A DNA stretch of 64,000 nt from NCBI GenBank assembly GCA_024279035.1, contig JAJRSA010000013.1, forward strand, positions 27,889-91,888. The letters are read 5' to 3'. Below are positions 35,886 through 44,393 of the stretch, piece after piece (the stretch's first letter is position 1; the number at the start of each line of letters is the position of its first letter). The position numbers were made by a program, and so were the translations under genes. The stretch is from Alphaproteobacteria bacterium. GTDB lineage: Bacteria > Pseudomonadota > Alphaproteobacteria > Micavibrionales > Micavibrionaceae. The notes below the pieces were generated by a model, which made no database searches, was not told the DNA's origin, and was given only the letters and a program-made list of their open reading frames with translations.

Positions 35886-36491
35886 TTACAGATAGATAAA
35901 TGTGGTTTTATCTGAAAAAATATAGTGGAAATTAAAAGCATTAGAAACAGTGGGTTGGGAAAGGTATTTATTAGTATATAACAGTATATTAGCTCTAATA
36001 AATGGAGTTAGAGCGTTGGTTTCCGGAACCAAAGGCCAGAGGTTCGAATCCTCTAGGGCGCACCATTCTTCTTCACTCGTACATTCGAGGAAGAGGTCGA
36101 ATGGTTTTTTCATTTTATAACAAAGAGTTGTACCTTTTAATTCTAGGTTCGCAAACATGAAATTGATAAGGCGTCGCTTTTGCTCTGTTGTCGAACCCAT
36201 GAATAGGTCGTATGCATCGGACATAAGGTAGAGAAACGATATTAGAGCATTTTTAAAGTTATCATCACCCTCTCGGTTATTTGCCAATTGAGTATCTATT
36301 TCACGCTGTCTCTGCCGAAGTGCCAGTTTCTTTCGCTCAAAATCGGTGAGGTCGATTACTTTATCTAGCAGTAAGTCCACCAGACCATCGATCTTATTTT
36401 GTACGCTTTCTTGTTCGCGCTGTAATTCCTTGATCTGTCTGCGTAAGAAGCCTCTCTCAGTTTGATCGAGCTGTCTAACGTAGATGTTCAC
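35886..36491 (-). pseudogene. C-terminal remnant of a large serine recombinase
   Basis: About 200 codons are open. The coiled-coil region (LRRQIKELQREQESVQNKID, DFERKKLALRQRQREIDTQL) and the following FANLELKGTTLCYKMKKPFDLF are typical of large serine recombinases after the zinc ribbon. The catalytic N-terminal domain is missing: upstream of 36491 the frame no longer resembles the family. The end, CALEDSNLWPLVPETNAL, is encoded on the strand opposite the tRNA remnant, as in serine integrases that use the same tRNA as attachment site. Translation beyond about 36003 is island sequence and probably not native. Confidence 0.75.
36003..36065 (+). other. 3' remnant of tRNA-Arg(CCG): probable attachment site
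   Basis: The sequence holds an anticodon stem-loop TTGGT-TTCCGGA-ACCAA (anticodon CCG), the T arm AGAGG-TTCGAAT-CCTCT, and the acceptor 3' strand AGGGCGC-A-CCA. The 5' acceptor strand (GCGCCCT expected) is absent, replaced by island-like AT-rich sequence, so it is not a functional tRNA. Such 3' fragments mark the far end of islands integrated at a tRNA; the intact copy should be at the other end, left of this window. Confidence 0.8.
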
Positions 36492-36652
36492 GCCCCCACC
36501 TAATTTTGAGGAACGAAATGAAGAACTCCTAAAAAATAAACAGTAACAACAGGATACACTCCATAAAAACCACCTACTTTAGAATTAACCATAATTCAAA
36601 AAACTTTTATAAATGGCTAGACAGTGCCGCCCAAATTGGCTACACACTTCCC

Positions 36653-38482
36653 ATGAATTCACGTCTTTTGTTATCCGTTAAAAATGCGCTGGTGCGCTAT
36701 AGTGAAGAGCCACTCTTTACCGATCTGTCTTTCAATATTCATGAAGGCGCGCGCATTGCGTTGGTGGGGAAGAATGGCGCGGGGAAATCCACGCTGATGA
36801 ACATTATTACAGGCGCGCGTGAGCTGGATGATGGAGAACGATGGGAAGAAGTGGGCGTGAGCATTGGCTATTTGCGCCAAGATATTACCCCCCAAGAGGG
36901 CGAGCGCGTCTTTGACTATATCTTCAGTGAGATCAAAGACGAGGACAAAGAGCTTTATACCTATAAGGTGGATATTGTAACGGATGCCCTCCAGATTGAT
37001 CCTCAAATGCCCATGACTTTGCTCTCGGGAGGGCAATTGCGTCGCGCAGGATTGGCGCGCGCTTTGGTGGAAGAGCCTGATATTTTGCTGTTGGATGAGC
37101 CGACCAACCATCTGGATTTAGAGATCATTGAATGGCTTGAGGGCTATCTCAAATCCTATCGCGGGACAATCTTATGTATCAGCCATGATAGAGTCTTCTT
37201 GGCCAACATCACCAACCAGATTTTCTGGCTTGATCGAGGCGCCATTAAAACATCGCCGAAGGGCTTTGCGGACTTTGAACAATGGTCAGCGGAGCTTCTG
37301 GAGCAAGAAGCGCGCGAGCTTAAAAATCGGAAACAGCAAGTAACTCAAGAGGTCGACTGGGCTAATCGAGGCGTTAAAGCCCGTCGCAAACGCAATGTAC
37401 GCCGCGTTGAACAAATGAAGATCATGCGCGATCAACTCAAATCCGATCAATCGGCCTATCGGCGTGCCACGGCTAAAATTGAGTTCAAAGGCCTCAAGGA
37501 CACAGAAGAACACGCCAAGATTGTGGCTGAGTTTCATAATGTCAGTAAGAGCTTTGAAGAAGATCATAAAACAACCCCTATTCTTGACCAATTCAATTTT
37601 CGCATTCAGCGCGGAGATCGCATTGGAGTTCTGGGTAAAAATGGCTCAGGGAAAACAACATTTCTAAAGCTCCTTTTGGGAGAACTCGAGCCAGATCAAG
37701 GGCGTATTAAGCGCAAAAAAGAGCTGGAATTTTCCTATTTTGATCAAAAGCGCAAAGATTTAAACCCCAACCATACCCTCAAGAAAATTCTCTCGCCCAC
37801 GGGTAATGACTATATAGAAGTCATGGGGAAACAGCGCCATGTGTGTGGCTATCTCAAAGATTTCATGTTTGATCCTTCTCGTGCGGAGGACCGCGTGTGC
37901 AATCTGTCTGGCGGACAAAAAAACCGCCTGATGCTCGCTAAAATTCTAGCCAGCCCCAAAAGCTGTCTCATTTTGGATGAACCCACCAATGATCTTGATA
38001 TGGACACGCTTGATATGCTCGAAGAGATACTCTCTCACTATAAAGGCACATTGATTGTCGTGTCACATGACAGAGATTTTCTCGATCAAACCGTCACCAA
38101 GATTCTTGCCTTTGAAGGCAACACAAAAATTGATCACTGTATCGGAGGCTATAGCGATTATATTGCGTTGAAAAAGCAAGAGGCCAAGCCCAAAAAAGAG
38201 AAAGTCAAAAAAACGGTTGAGAAAAAACAAGATTTAGCGCTAGTGCCTAAAAAAGTCAAAAAACTTTCTTACAAATTAGAATACGAGTTGAAAGACCTCC
38301 CCGCTAAAATTGAGACCGCCACGGCAGAGAAAAAAGAACTCAACACACAACTCCAAGACCCTGATTTTTATAAAAAAGACCCCACAGCCTTCCATCGCGT
38401 CACCAAAAGTCTGGACAGTCTCCACGCCAAACTCGAGCGCTATGAAACACGCTGGTTAGAGCTGGAAGAGATGAAAACATAG
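36653..38482 (+). CDS. uup: ABC-F ATPase, Uup type
   Basis: 609 aa with two ABC cassettes: Walker A GKNGAGKST near residue 40 and GKNGSGKTT near 331; signature motifs LSGGQLRRAGLARAL and LSGGQKNRLMLAKI; Walker B ILLLDEPTNHLD and LILDEPTNDLD. No membrane segments. The basic linker (RRKRNVRRVEQM) and the C-terminal coiled coil (from about residue 545) are typical of Uup, a ribosome-associated factor also linked to transposon excision. First clearly chromosomal gene right of the island. Confidence 0.92.
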   Translation: MNSRLLLSVKNALVRYSEEPLFTDLSFNIHEGARIALVGKNGAGKSTLMNIITGARELDDGERWEEVGVSIGYLRQDITPQEGERVFDYIFSEIKDEDKELYTYKVDIVTDALQIDPQMPMTLLSGGQLRRAGLARALVEEPDILLLDEPTNHLDLEIIEWLEGYLKSYRGTILCISHDRVFLANITNQIFWLDRGAIKTSPKGFADFEQWSAELLEQEARELKNRKQQVTQEVDWANRGVKARRKRNVRRVEQMKIMRDQLKSDQSAYRRATAKIEFKGLKDTEEHAKIVAEFHNVSKSFEEDHKTTPILDQFNFRIQRGDRIGVLGKNGSGKTTFLKLLLGELEPDQGRIKRKKELEFSYFDQKRKDLNPNHTLKKILSPTGNDYIEVMGKQRHVCGYLKDFMFDPSRAEDRVCNLSGGQKNRLMLAKILASPKSCLILDEPTNDLDMDTLDMLEEILSHYKGTLIVVSHDRDFLDQTVTKILAFEGNTKIDHCIGGYSDYIALKKQEAKPKKEKVKKTVEKKQDLALVPKKVKKLSYKLEYELKDLPAKIETATAEKKELNTQLQDPDFYKKDPTAFHRVTKSLDSLHAKLERYETRWLELEEMKT

Positions 38483-38534
38483 AAACCTTGACATATGCTT
38501 AATTATAGATTATGTTTTTCAAAATTATAACTTT

Positions 38535-39908
38535 GTGAAAAATGTACTTATGATGAATTTCAACGGTAACTGTATTGGTGCTAGCCTTCTTCGCGCAGAC
38601 AATATTCGAAAATTAATACAAGACAGCGGATACGTTGTTGTCACGCACCAACATCTTGAGGAACAGGCATCTGAGACTGATCCTCAATCGACACTCAACA
38701 AACAAATCATTACACCTATTGGCATCGCCCTCAATAGAGAGAATGCAGAGTTACTGATTGGAGGAAGAAGCTATCTCCACGCTGATCAGTATGGAGAACA
38801 AGGATCACAGATTACATGCACCTCTTTTCAAGAGAAAGAGTGGTTTATTGTTAAGAAAAATGAGGCCTCAAGCTATGTATATTGCTTTAATGAAAAATAT
38901 ATCCGAAAAAACTGGGATAAAATTCAATGTAATCTGGAGCCGAAAGCAACGGCAGAAATTGCAAAACATTTTAACCTCCCTGTCTTTCCTCATATTCATT
39001 TAGAGGCACAGAGCTATAAATATATTCAATATTCTTCTAGCCATACAACACCTTACATATCACTCAGAGACCTGCGCAAAAACGGGACGTCTTCTTCACA
39101 CCTTATTCAAGAAATAAACAGATACAACTTTCCTCTTCCATTAATGAACAAAGAACCCATTCCACAGTGTAAATTAAAAGCGACCGCCCTTCCTTCTCGT
39201 TGGTTGTCTTTTTTTCAAGAAAAAAATATACCCACAGAACATAAAAATACATCACAATTCATACGTGGAGAAGACAGTGCACTACGCCCTGACACAGTTT
39301 ATATTCTTCATCATAATCACCAGGGTGAGGATGGCCAGTTTCTTATTGTTCGTGAAAACCCAGATCAACCCATTCAAAATATCATGAACACAGAGCGCAC
39401 ACAGCCTGATGTTCCCACACTTAAGTTAACCCAAAACCTCTCTTTTGAAAAATCTCTTGTAGAGTCAAGTGGTATTCAAATCGGGGCGATGATCACACAG
39501 CTTATTTCAAAAGCTGTTGAGGAACAAACAACCCTCAAAAAATCTATAAATACGCGCACCCAAAGGGAGTTTTCTATTGTCGTTACAGCAGATCCACATC
39601 TCATGGAATTGATACAAAAGATCCCTTACACAAAACCCTTAAAAATATACAACGCGCAAAACATTTCATTTTTAGGGTACGCTTTCAAAAACAATTATTG
39701 GTATTTAAACGCAAACACACTTGATCAAATGTCACCTCCAGAACGTGTCACTTTTCAAAAAAGTATACAGTACACTCTTAATCAACTCTCTCGAGAACCG
39801 GAGAGTATTACACGGCTTTTTAACCAAGAAGGGCAAATTGCCTGTCTCATTTCAGGAAGCCCTGAAGTCGTTAAAACTATGCTCACTATGGAACAGCATT
39901 TATCCTAA
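38535..39908 (+). CDS. Hypothetical protein
   Basis: 457 aa, GTG start, no signal peptide or membrane segment. Mixed alpha/beta composition with no recognised motif. It lies 52 bp after uup and overlaps the convergent MraZ-like gene by 9 bp. Possibly lineage-specific. Confidence 0.55.
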   Translation: MKNVLMMNFNGNCIGASLLRADNIRKLIQDSGYVVVTHQHLEEQASETDPQSTLNKQIITPIGIALNRENAELLIGGRSYLHADQYGEQGSQITCTSFQEKEWFIVKKNEASSYVYCFNEKYIRKNWDKIQCNLEPKATAEIAKHFNLPVFPHIHLEAQSYKYIQYSSSHTTPYISLRDLRKNGTSSSHLIQEINRYNFPLPLMNKEPIPQCKLKATALPSRWLSFFQEKNIPTEHKNTSQFIRGEDSALRPDTVYILHHNHQGEDGQFLIVRENPDQPIQNIMNTERTQPDVPTLKLTQNLSFEKSLVESSGIQIGAMITQLISKAVEEQTTLKKSINTRTQREFSIVVTADPHLMELIQKIPYTKPLKIYNAQNISFLGYAFKNNYWYLNANTLDQMSPPERVTFQKSIQYTLNQLSREPESITRLFNQEGQIACLISGSPEVVKTMLTMEQHLS

Positions 39909-40340
39909 GTCCAAGCCCTTTATTTTTTGACTCCATGCCTCTGAGGCATAAATTTCAAAACGATCTTTGGCATGTACTATTGTCATAGCCCTAGATTCTC
40001 CCTTTTTATAAGGAGGCACACCCATTTGAGACAGAGCTTCCTTCTGAATTTGAAGCCTTTTTTGAGCATCCAATAACAAAGGAAATGAAACCGACGATAT
40101 GAGGCGTTGTGCATCCACATCATTGACACCAGATTGCGCTTTATATCTTTGAACGGCCGTATTAAAAACATCAATAATTAAACGATTATTTTGAGCATCC
40201 ACTGTTAAAACAAGGTCATCTCTAGACTCTTCATCTAATTCTTCAATAATTTTATGATAGCTGGAAGGAAAATTTAAACGGCCTTTAGTATCTAACTTAC
40301 AGAGCTTAAATCCTTCAAATTTCCGATATTTTATATCCAT
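39900..40340 (-). CDS. MraZ-like protein (two SpoVT-AbrB-type domains)
   Basis: 146 aa, the usual length of MraZ. Two half-domains carry the family pattern: CKLDTKGRLNFPSSY near residues 14-28 and LDAQKRLQIQKEAL near 90-104. MraZ is a DNA-binding regulator of the division/cell-wall cluster. Here it is not next to mraW or ftsL, so it may be a paralogue. The second half lacks the canonical GR and is divergent. Confidence 0.6.
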   Translation of the reverse strand: MDIKYRKFEGFKLCKLDTKGRLNFPSSYHKIIEELDEESRDDLVLTVDAQNNRLIIDVFNTAVQRYKAQSGVNDVDAQRLISSVSFPLLLDAQKRLQIQKEALSQMGVPPYKKGESRAMTIVHAKDRFEIYASEAWSQKIKGLDLG

Positions 40341-40418
40341 AATATACTATTCCATACATAATTCTGCCGAGATAATGGCATAATTAGGCACCTATGTCAA
40401 TGAAATTGAGGAGTGGGG

Positions 40419-40796
40419 TTAATGCCCAGAAAAAATATAGAAGGCTATATTGATCGCAAAGAGAAGTGTGGCGCCACATAATACATAGGCTGATTTCTTT
40501 TTCTTGGATCCACAAGGACCATGTGCGCAAGACGTCGTTGCACAATCGAGCTTACGGCTATAGACATCTAGTCCCCATCCCAAAAGAAGGACAGAGCCCG
40601 ATATAACAAGAATAAGAGGTTCCCATTCATGTAAGAGGGTATGGATCTCGGACATAGAAGGGGGCAACATCCCAATCAACCCAAATCCTGAAAGAAGGCT
40701 CAAAAGGCTGACGAGCATGGGCAAACCACAACAAAATACGTGCGTTGTCTGTGAGACTATAACAGCCCATCCAATATGATTTTGCAAACGTTCCAT
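40419..40796 (-). CDS. Cysteine-rich membrane protein (MerC-like?)
   Basis: 125 aa with three membrane helices (ending ...LPMLVSLLSLLSGFGLIGML, EPLILVISGSVLLLGWGL, YVLCGATLLFAINIAFYIF). A paired Cys in the first helix (HVFCCGLP) and a cluster CATTSCAHGPC in the loop suggest metal binding. The first helix resembles MerC-type mercury transporters, but no other mer gene is nearby, so this is tentative. Confidence 0.5.
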   Translation of the reverse strand: MERLQNHIGWAVIVSQTTHVFCCGLPMLVSLLSLLSGFGLIGMLPPSMSEIHTLLHEWEPLILVISGSVLLLGWGLDVYSRKLDCATTSCAHGPCGSKKKKSAYVLCGATLLFAINIAFYIFSGH

Positions 40797-40817
40797 AGTA
40801 TTAAGTTATAGCCTAAA

Positions 40818-42050
40818 TTACTTCACCGTCAAGATCGATGGACCATGGGGCCAATTTGGGTGGAGCTTCACTGTTGGTCTTGGGGAATGATCTTCATACC
40901 CCCCCAACAAGGCTTGCACAGCCATTGGATACGTCGCGGCCAACGTCATAGATTTCTCAACGGGAAAATCATAAGGGGTCTCCCAATAGAGTTGCACATC
41001 TGCTTCATCTGACCATTGCTCCAAAACATTTCTGACTGTTTGTCCTGCCTTGGCATGAAAAGTTGTGATTTTCTTAGGGTCAAGAACACGGGCATCTTGA
41101 CGCTCTGAGACTACAAGTTCAAAGACATTATCGTTGAATGCATTTTGAGGAGGAATAACATCCCGTGGCATATCTGGATTGATCTTTTCGATCATGGGTT
41201 GCTCTTCGTGTTGAGGGGCCTCCAAGGAATGAAGCTGTGTGCTTGGATTTAACATCTCAATCATCGCTACTTTTTCTTCTACATCAACCATATTCCCCGA
41301 AGCTGGCTGACTATCTTCTATGATATAATCAGGAGTCTCCATCACACTCATTTCTGTTGTGGCCACGTCTTCTTGCATGTTTTCTTTATGATAGAGCTGA
41401 ATATCTCCCGTTTTACGACTGACCAAAACTTCACGTCCAACAGATGGAGACAGTTGAGGCAAAGAGACGTGTTGTTCGCCACCATGATCAAACTGTCGAT
41501 CCACTTTTGGAGAAGGAATCGCCGCAGGCTTCATAGGAGCGACAGTCTGAATACTGATTTTCTGATCAGTTATATAGGCGAAGAGATCTTGCGCATGGAG
41601 GGCTGTTTCTAAAACTTTATCCCACGGCACTCCCCCCTTCCATGTAATCGGTAAGGCGGGGTCAACATCTTTTCCAAACGCATATCCGTAATGTGCAGGC
41701 ACAATAGAGGCCATTGCATAGCTCAAAGGCACATCCCGCCCAAACCCTTCAACAACACCTCGTGTAGAGGGGAGAGGCTCTGTTTCCATTTCCACAATAT
41801 TCATGGGAGACTCACTCATAGTAGGAATCGCAGGCTCAGATATCTTAGGCTCAGGGACATTTTCTATCATAGTGGGTGCGGACTCTTCTTCCATTGGAAG
41901 CATCATCACATCATCAACTGGCGTCATGTCGGCTTTTGTCTGTTCAACAGGCACCTGAAGGTCTGTTTTCCACTCAAAACCTGCAAAGGCTTGTCCACTG
42001 ATCAAAAGTGCGCCGACAGCAACACTTAGTAAAAATTTAGAAGAATACAC
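40818..42050 (-). CDS. Secreted TcpQ-domain protein
   Basis: 410 aa. A signal peptide (FLLSVAVGALLISGQAFA) is followed by a Pro/Glu-rich disordered stretch with repeated short acidic motifs. A PilL/TcpQ-like fold is near residues 95-170 (GRDVPLSYAMASIVPAHYGY) and a second near 330-410 (VRNVLEQWSDEADVQLYWET). TcpQ domains help assemble pilus or type IV secretion outer-membrane secretins. No secretin is adjacent, so the system it serves is unknown. Confidence 0.7.
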   Translation of the reverse strand: MYSSKFLLSVAVGALLISGQAFAGFEWKTDLQVPVEQTKADMTPVDDVMMLPMEEESAPTMIENVPEPKISEPAIPTMSESPMNIVEMETEPLPSTRGVVEGFGRDVPLSYAMASIVPAHYGYAFGKDVDPALPITWKGGVPWDKVLETALHAQDLFAYITDQKISIQTVAPMKPAAIPSPKVDRQFDHGGEQHVSLPQLSPSVGREVLVSRKTGDIQLYHKENMQEDVATTEMSVMETPDYIIEDSQPASGNMVDVEEKVAMIEMLNPSTQLHSLEAPQHEEQPMIEKINPDMPRDVIPPQNAFNDNVFELVVSERQDARVLDPKKITTFHAKAGQTVRNVLEQWSDEADVQLYWETPYDFPVEKSMTLAATYPMAVQALLGGYEDHSPRPTVKLHPNWPHGPSILTVK

Positions 42051-42148
42051 GTCTTATCTCTCCGATTATTATAAAATTACATTCGCATATGACTAAAAAC
42101 GATTTTACAGGAAAAAGCAATTTTGAAATGCATGTTTTTTAGACTTAA

Positions 42149-42913
42149 TCACGGTTTTCTGGTAAAAACCAAGTCAGAAGGGGAAGAGAGCGCCTCTTTA
42201 AACATATACCCACCACTACAAAAGTCTTTTAATCCGTCAGGGTCTTCAATCCGATTTTGAATTATAAAACGCGCCATCATCCCCCGTGCTCGCTTTGCAA
42301 ACAATCCTATTGTTTTGGGGATGCCGTCTTTGATCTCTTTAAAATGACAGGTCATCAACGGAATATCTTTAGCTTTCACAGATTTAATATACTCATTGGA
42401 GGCTAACGATATAATCACAGGCACTTTGTGCGTTTTTACATGTTCCAAACAATATTTAAGAAGAGTCTCCCCCCAAAAGTCATATAAAGTCTTCCCTTGA
42501 GATGTTGCAAGCTTTGTGCCCATCTCCAAGCGATAGGGTTGAATGAGATCAAGAGGGCGGAGGACGCCATATAGTCCCGACAAAATCCCTATATGCTCTT
42601 GCGCATATACCATATCCTCTTCAGACAAGCTATCAACCTCAAATCCCACATACGTATCGCCTCGAAACGCATAGATTGCCTGCTTTGCATTCTCTAACGT
42701 AAAAGGCGTTTGATAGCTTTGATATCGCTCAAAATTAAGATCTGTCAACGCCTCAGATAATTTCATCAACGCCTTCAAACGGTTTTTAGGAAGATCTTTA
42801 AGGCGATCAATTAACGCTTGGCTCTGCTCAGAAAACACAGGATGCGTATATTCTAAAACAGGGGGAGAAGATGTGAAATCCAGCTTTTTAGCAGGAGAGA
42901 GGAGCGCGAGCAT
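42149..42913 (-). CDS. yaaA: YaaA family peroxide-stress protein
   Basis: 254 aa, usual length. The family signatures are clear: MLALLSPAKKLDF at the N-terminus, YQTPFTLENAKQAIYAFRGD near residue 65, ILSGLYGVLRPLDLIQPYRL near 110, and the C-terminal AKRARGMMARFII. YaaA lowers intracellular free iron and limits peroxide damage. Monocistronic. Confidence 0.92.
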   Translation of the reverse strand: MLALLSPAKKLDFTSSPPVLEYTHPVFSEQSQALIDRLKDLPKNRLKALMKLSEALTDLNFERYQSYQTPFTLENAKQAIYAFRGDTYVGFEVDSLSEEDMVYAQEHIGILSGLYGVLRPLDLIQPYRLEMGTKLATSQGKTLYDFWGETLLKYCLEHVKTHKVPVIISLASNEYIKSVKAKDIPLMTCHFKEIKDGIPKTIGLFAKRARGMMARFIIQNRIEDPDGLKDFCSGGYMFKEALSSPSDLVFTRKP

Positions 42914-42937
42914 TCAGATATCCTTATATGTTCACTG

Positions 42938-43106
42938 TTAGTCTTTTGATTTACAAAAATACAGTGACATATCCTGTTTCTTTAATCCCACAGCTTTCTG
43001 GGATGGGTTAAAATGGAACAAGTCTGATTTTTGTTCATAAATTTCTATTATTTTGTCATAGGGTGATTTATATTTCAAGGCCTTCAGTGGGCGGTTTCTC
43101 TCTCCC
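42938..43106 (-). pseudogene. Remnant of a transposase/integrase core C-terminus
   Basis: About 55 codons reading GERNRPLKALKYKSPYDKII then FNPSQKAVGLKKQDMS. The RPLKALKYKSPYD motif is typical of the C-terminal end of rve-type transposases (IS481/IS3-like). There is no catalytic core, so it is a decayed fragment. It begins right where the flavoprotein gene ends. Confidence 0.5.
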
Positions 43107-44393
43107 CTAAACCACCTGCCCCGTGGCAAACCCCGATGCCCACGCCCACTGGAAATTGAACCCTCCTAAATGCCCCGTGACGTCAATAACTTCGCCGATA
43201 AAATAGAGGTTTTTTTGGGTTTTGGCTTCGAAGGTTTTGGAAGACAGCGTGGCAGTGTCAATTCCGCCGAGGGTGACTTCGGCGGTACGATAGCCTTCTG
43301 TACCACAGGGGTGGAGTGTCCAATTATTGATCGTGGTGGCGAGGCGGATGAGCTTTTTATCGCTAAGATCCGCGATGCGTCCTGTGAGGCGGTGCTCTGT
43401 ACACAGAGTGTCTGCCAAGCGTTTGGGTAGAAGTTCGGCTATGATTTTGAGGATGTCTTGTTTGGGCGTGGTGTGTTTTCTTTCTTTTAAAAACGCCCAC
43501 ATATCGTGGTCTACCACCATGTTGAGATGAATGGGCGTGCCCTCTGTCCAGTAGGAGGAGATTTGGAGAATAGACGGGCCACTTAAACCGCGATGGGTAA
43601 AGAGCATACCTTCGGTAAAGCGTGTTGTGCCTGTTGAGACACGGGCATTCACGGACAATCCTGTGAGGGCTTTGCATTTCTCTTTGATGTCTGTGTCGAA
43701 GGTGAGAGGGACGAGACCTGCGCGGGGTTTGATGATGTTCAATCCAAATTGTTCAGCGATATGATAGCCAAAGGGGGTCGCGCCTATTTTGGGAATGGAG
43801 AGTCCGCCTGTGGCTATCACCAAGGACGCGCACGCATACGTGCCTTTGGTGGTATCAATGCTGTAGTGGTCGGTCTCGTCATGCATATGACAACGAGCGA
43901 CTGCGACGCGGGCTTTGCCCGAAGTCTGCGTGGCTTGAACGCAGTTTGTAATATTTTTATTACAAACGTCTACATGAGATACGGAGTGAACAGTTGTTTC
44001 CATGCTAATCGTGACACCTGCCTCACGACACTCTGTAAGGAGCATATCTATAATGTTTTGAGCGCTGTCTTCACAAAAGAGCTGTCCTAATGTTTTTTCG
44101 AAATACGAAATGTTGTGTTTTGTAAGAAGATTGATGAAATCTTGCGGGGTATAGCCACTGAGTGCCGATTTACAAAAATGTTTATTCTGAGAGAGGAAGT
44201 TAGTGGGAGAGGTATGGATATTGGTGAAATTGCACCGCCCTCCGCCTGAAATACGAATTTTCTCTGCAGTTTTTTTGGAGTGATCAATGAGCCAGACTTT
44301 GCGTCCTCTCTTGCCTGCCTCAATGGCACACATTAAGCCTGCCGCCCCTGCGCCAATGATGATGACATCATAGGAAGAGGGGGAGGGAGACAC
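43107..44393 (-). CDS. HI0933/BaiN-family FAD-dependent oxidoreductase
   Basis: 428 aa, GTG start overlapping the SulP stop by 1 bp. The FAD-binding IIIGAGAAGLMCAIEAGKRG is at residues 11-30. KIRISGGGRCNFTN (residues 46-59) and IATGGLSIPKIGATPFGYHIA (centre) are family signatures. The function of most members is unknown. Around residues 145-170 a 26-residue insert (CNKNITNCVQATQTSGKARV) is encoded by a mobile palindromic repeat (43890-43967), with the frame preserved. Confidence 0.9.
   Translation of the reverse strand: MSPSPSSYDVIIIGAGAAGLMCAIEAGKRGRKVWLIDHSKKTAEKIRISGGGRCNFTNIHTSPTNFLSQNKHFCKSALSGYTPQDFINLLTKHNISYFEKTLGQLFCEDSAQNIIDMLLTECREAGVTISMETTVHSVSHVDVCNKNITNCVQATQTSGKARVAVARCHMHDETDHYSIDTTKGTYACASLVIATGGLSIPKIGATPFGYHIAEQFGLNIIKPRAGLVPLTFDTDIKEKCKALTGLSVNARVSTGTTRFTEGMLFTHRGLSGPSILQISSYWTEGTPIHLNMVVDHDMWAFLKERKHTTPKQDILKIIAELLPKRLADTLCTEHRLTGRIADLSDKKLIRLATTINNWTLHPCGTEGYRTAEVTLGGIDTATLSSKTFEAKTQKNLYFIGEVIDVTGHLGGFNFQWAWASGFATGQVV
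43890..43967 (-). repeat. Palindromic repeat inserted in frame in the flavoprotein gene
   Basis: 78 bp on the minus strand, beginning GTTTGTAATAA and ending GCTCGTTGT, with internal inverted repeats (GTTTGTAATA/TATTACAAAC and GGGCAAAGCCC). About 90% identical to the copy at 50945-51024. Its length is a multiple of three, so it adds 26 residues to the protein. This is the behaviour of Rickettsia palindromic elements. Confidence 0.8.

Noticed and set aside
36001..36065. Functional tRNA-Arg
   Set aside because: The 5' acceptor strand is missing, so the acceptor stem cannot form; treated as an attachment-site remnant.
43749..44090. Plus-strand ORF across the flavoprotein gene
   Set aside because: Antisense to a well-supported gene and partly encoded by the mobile repeat.
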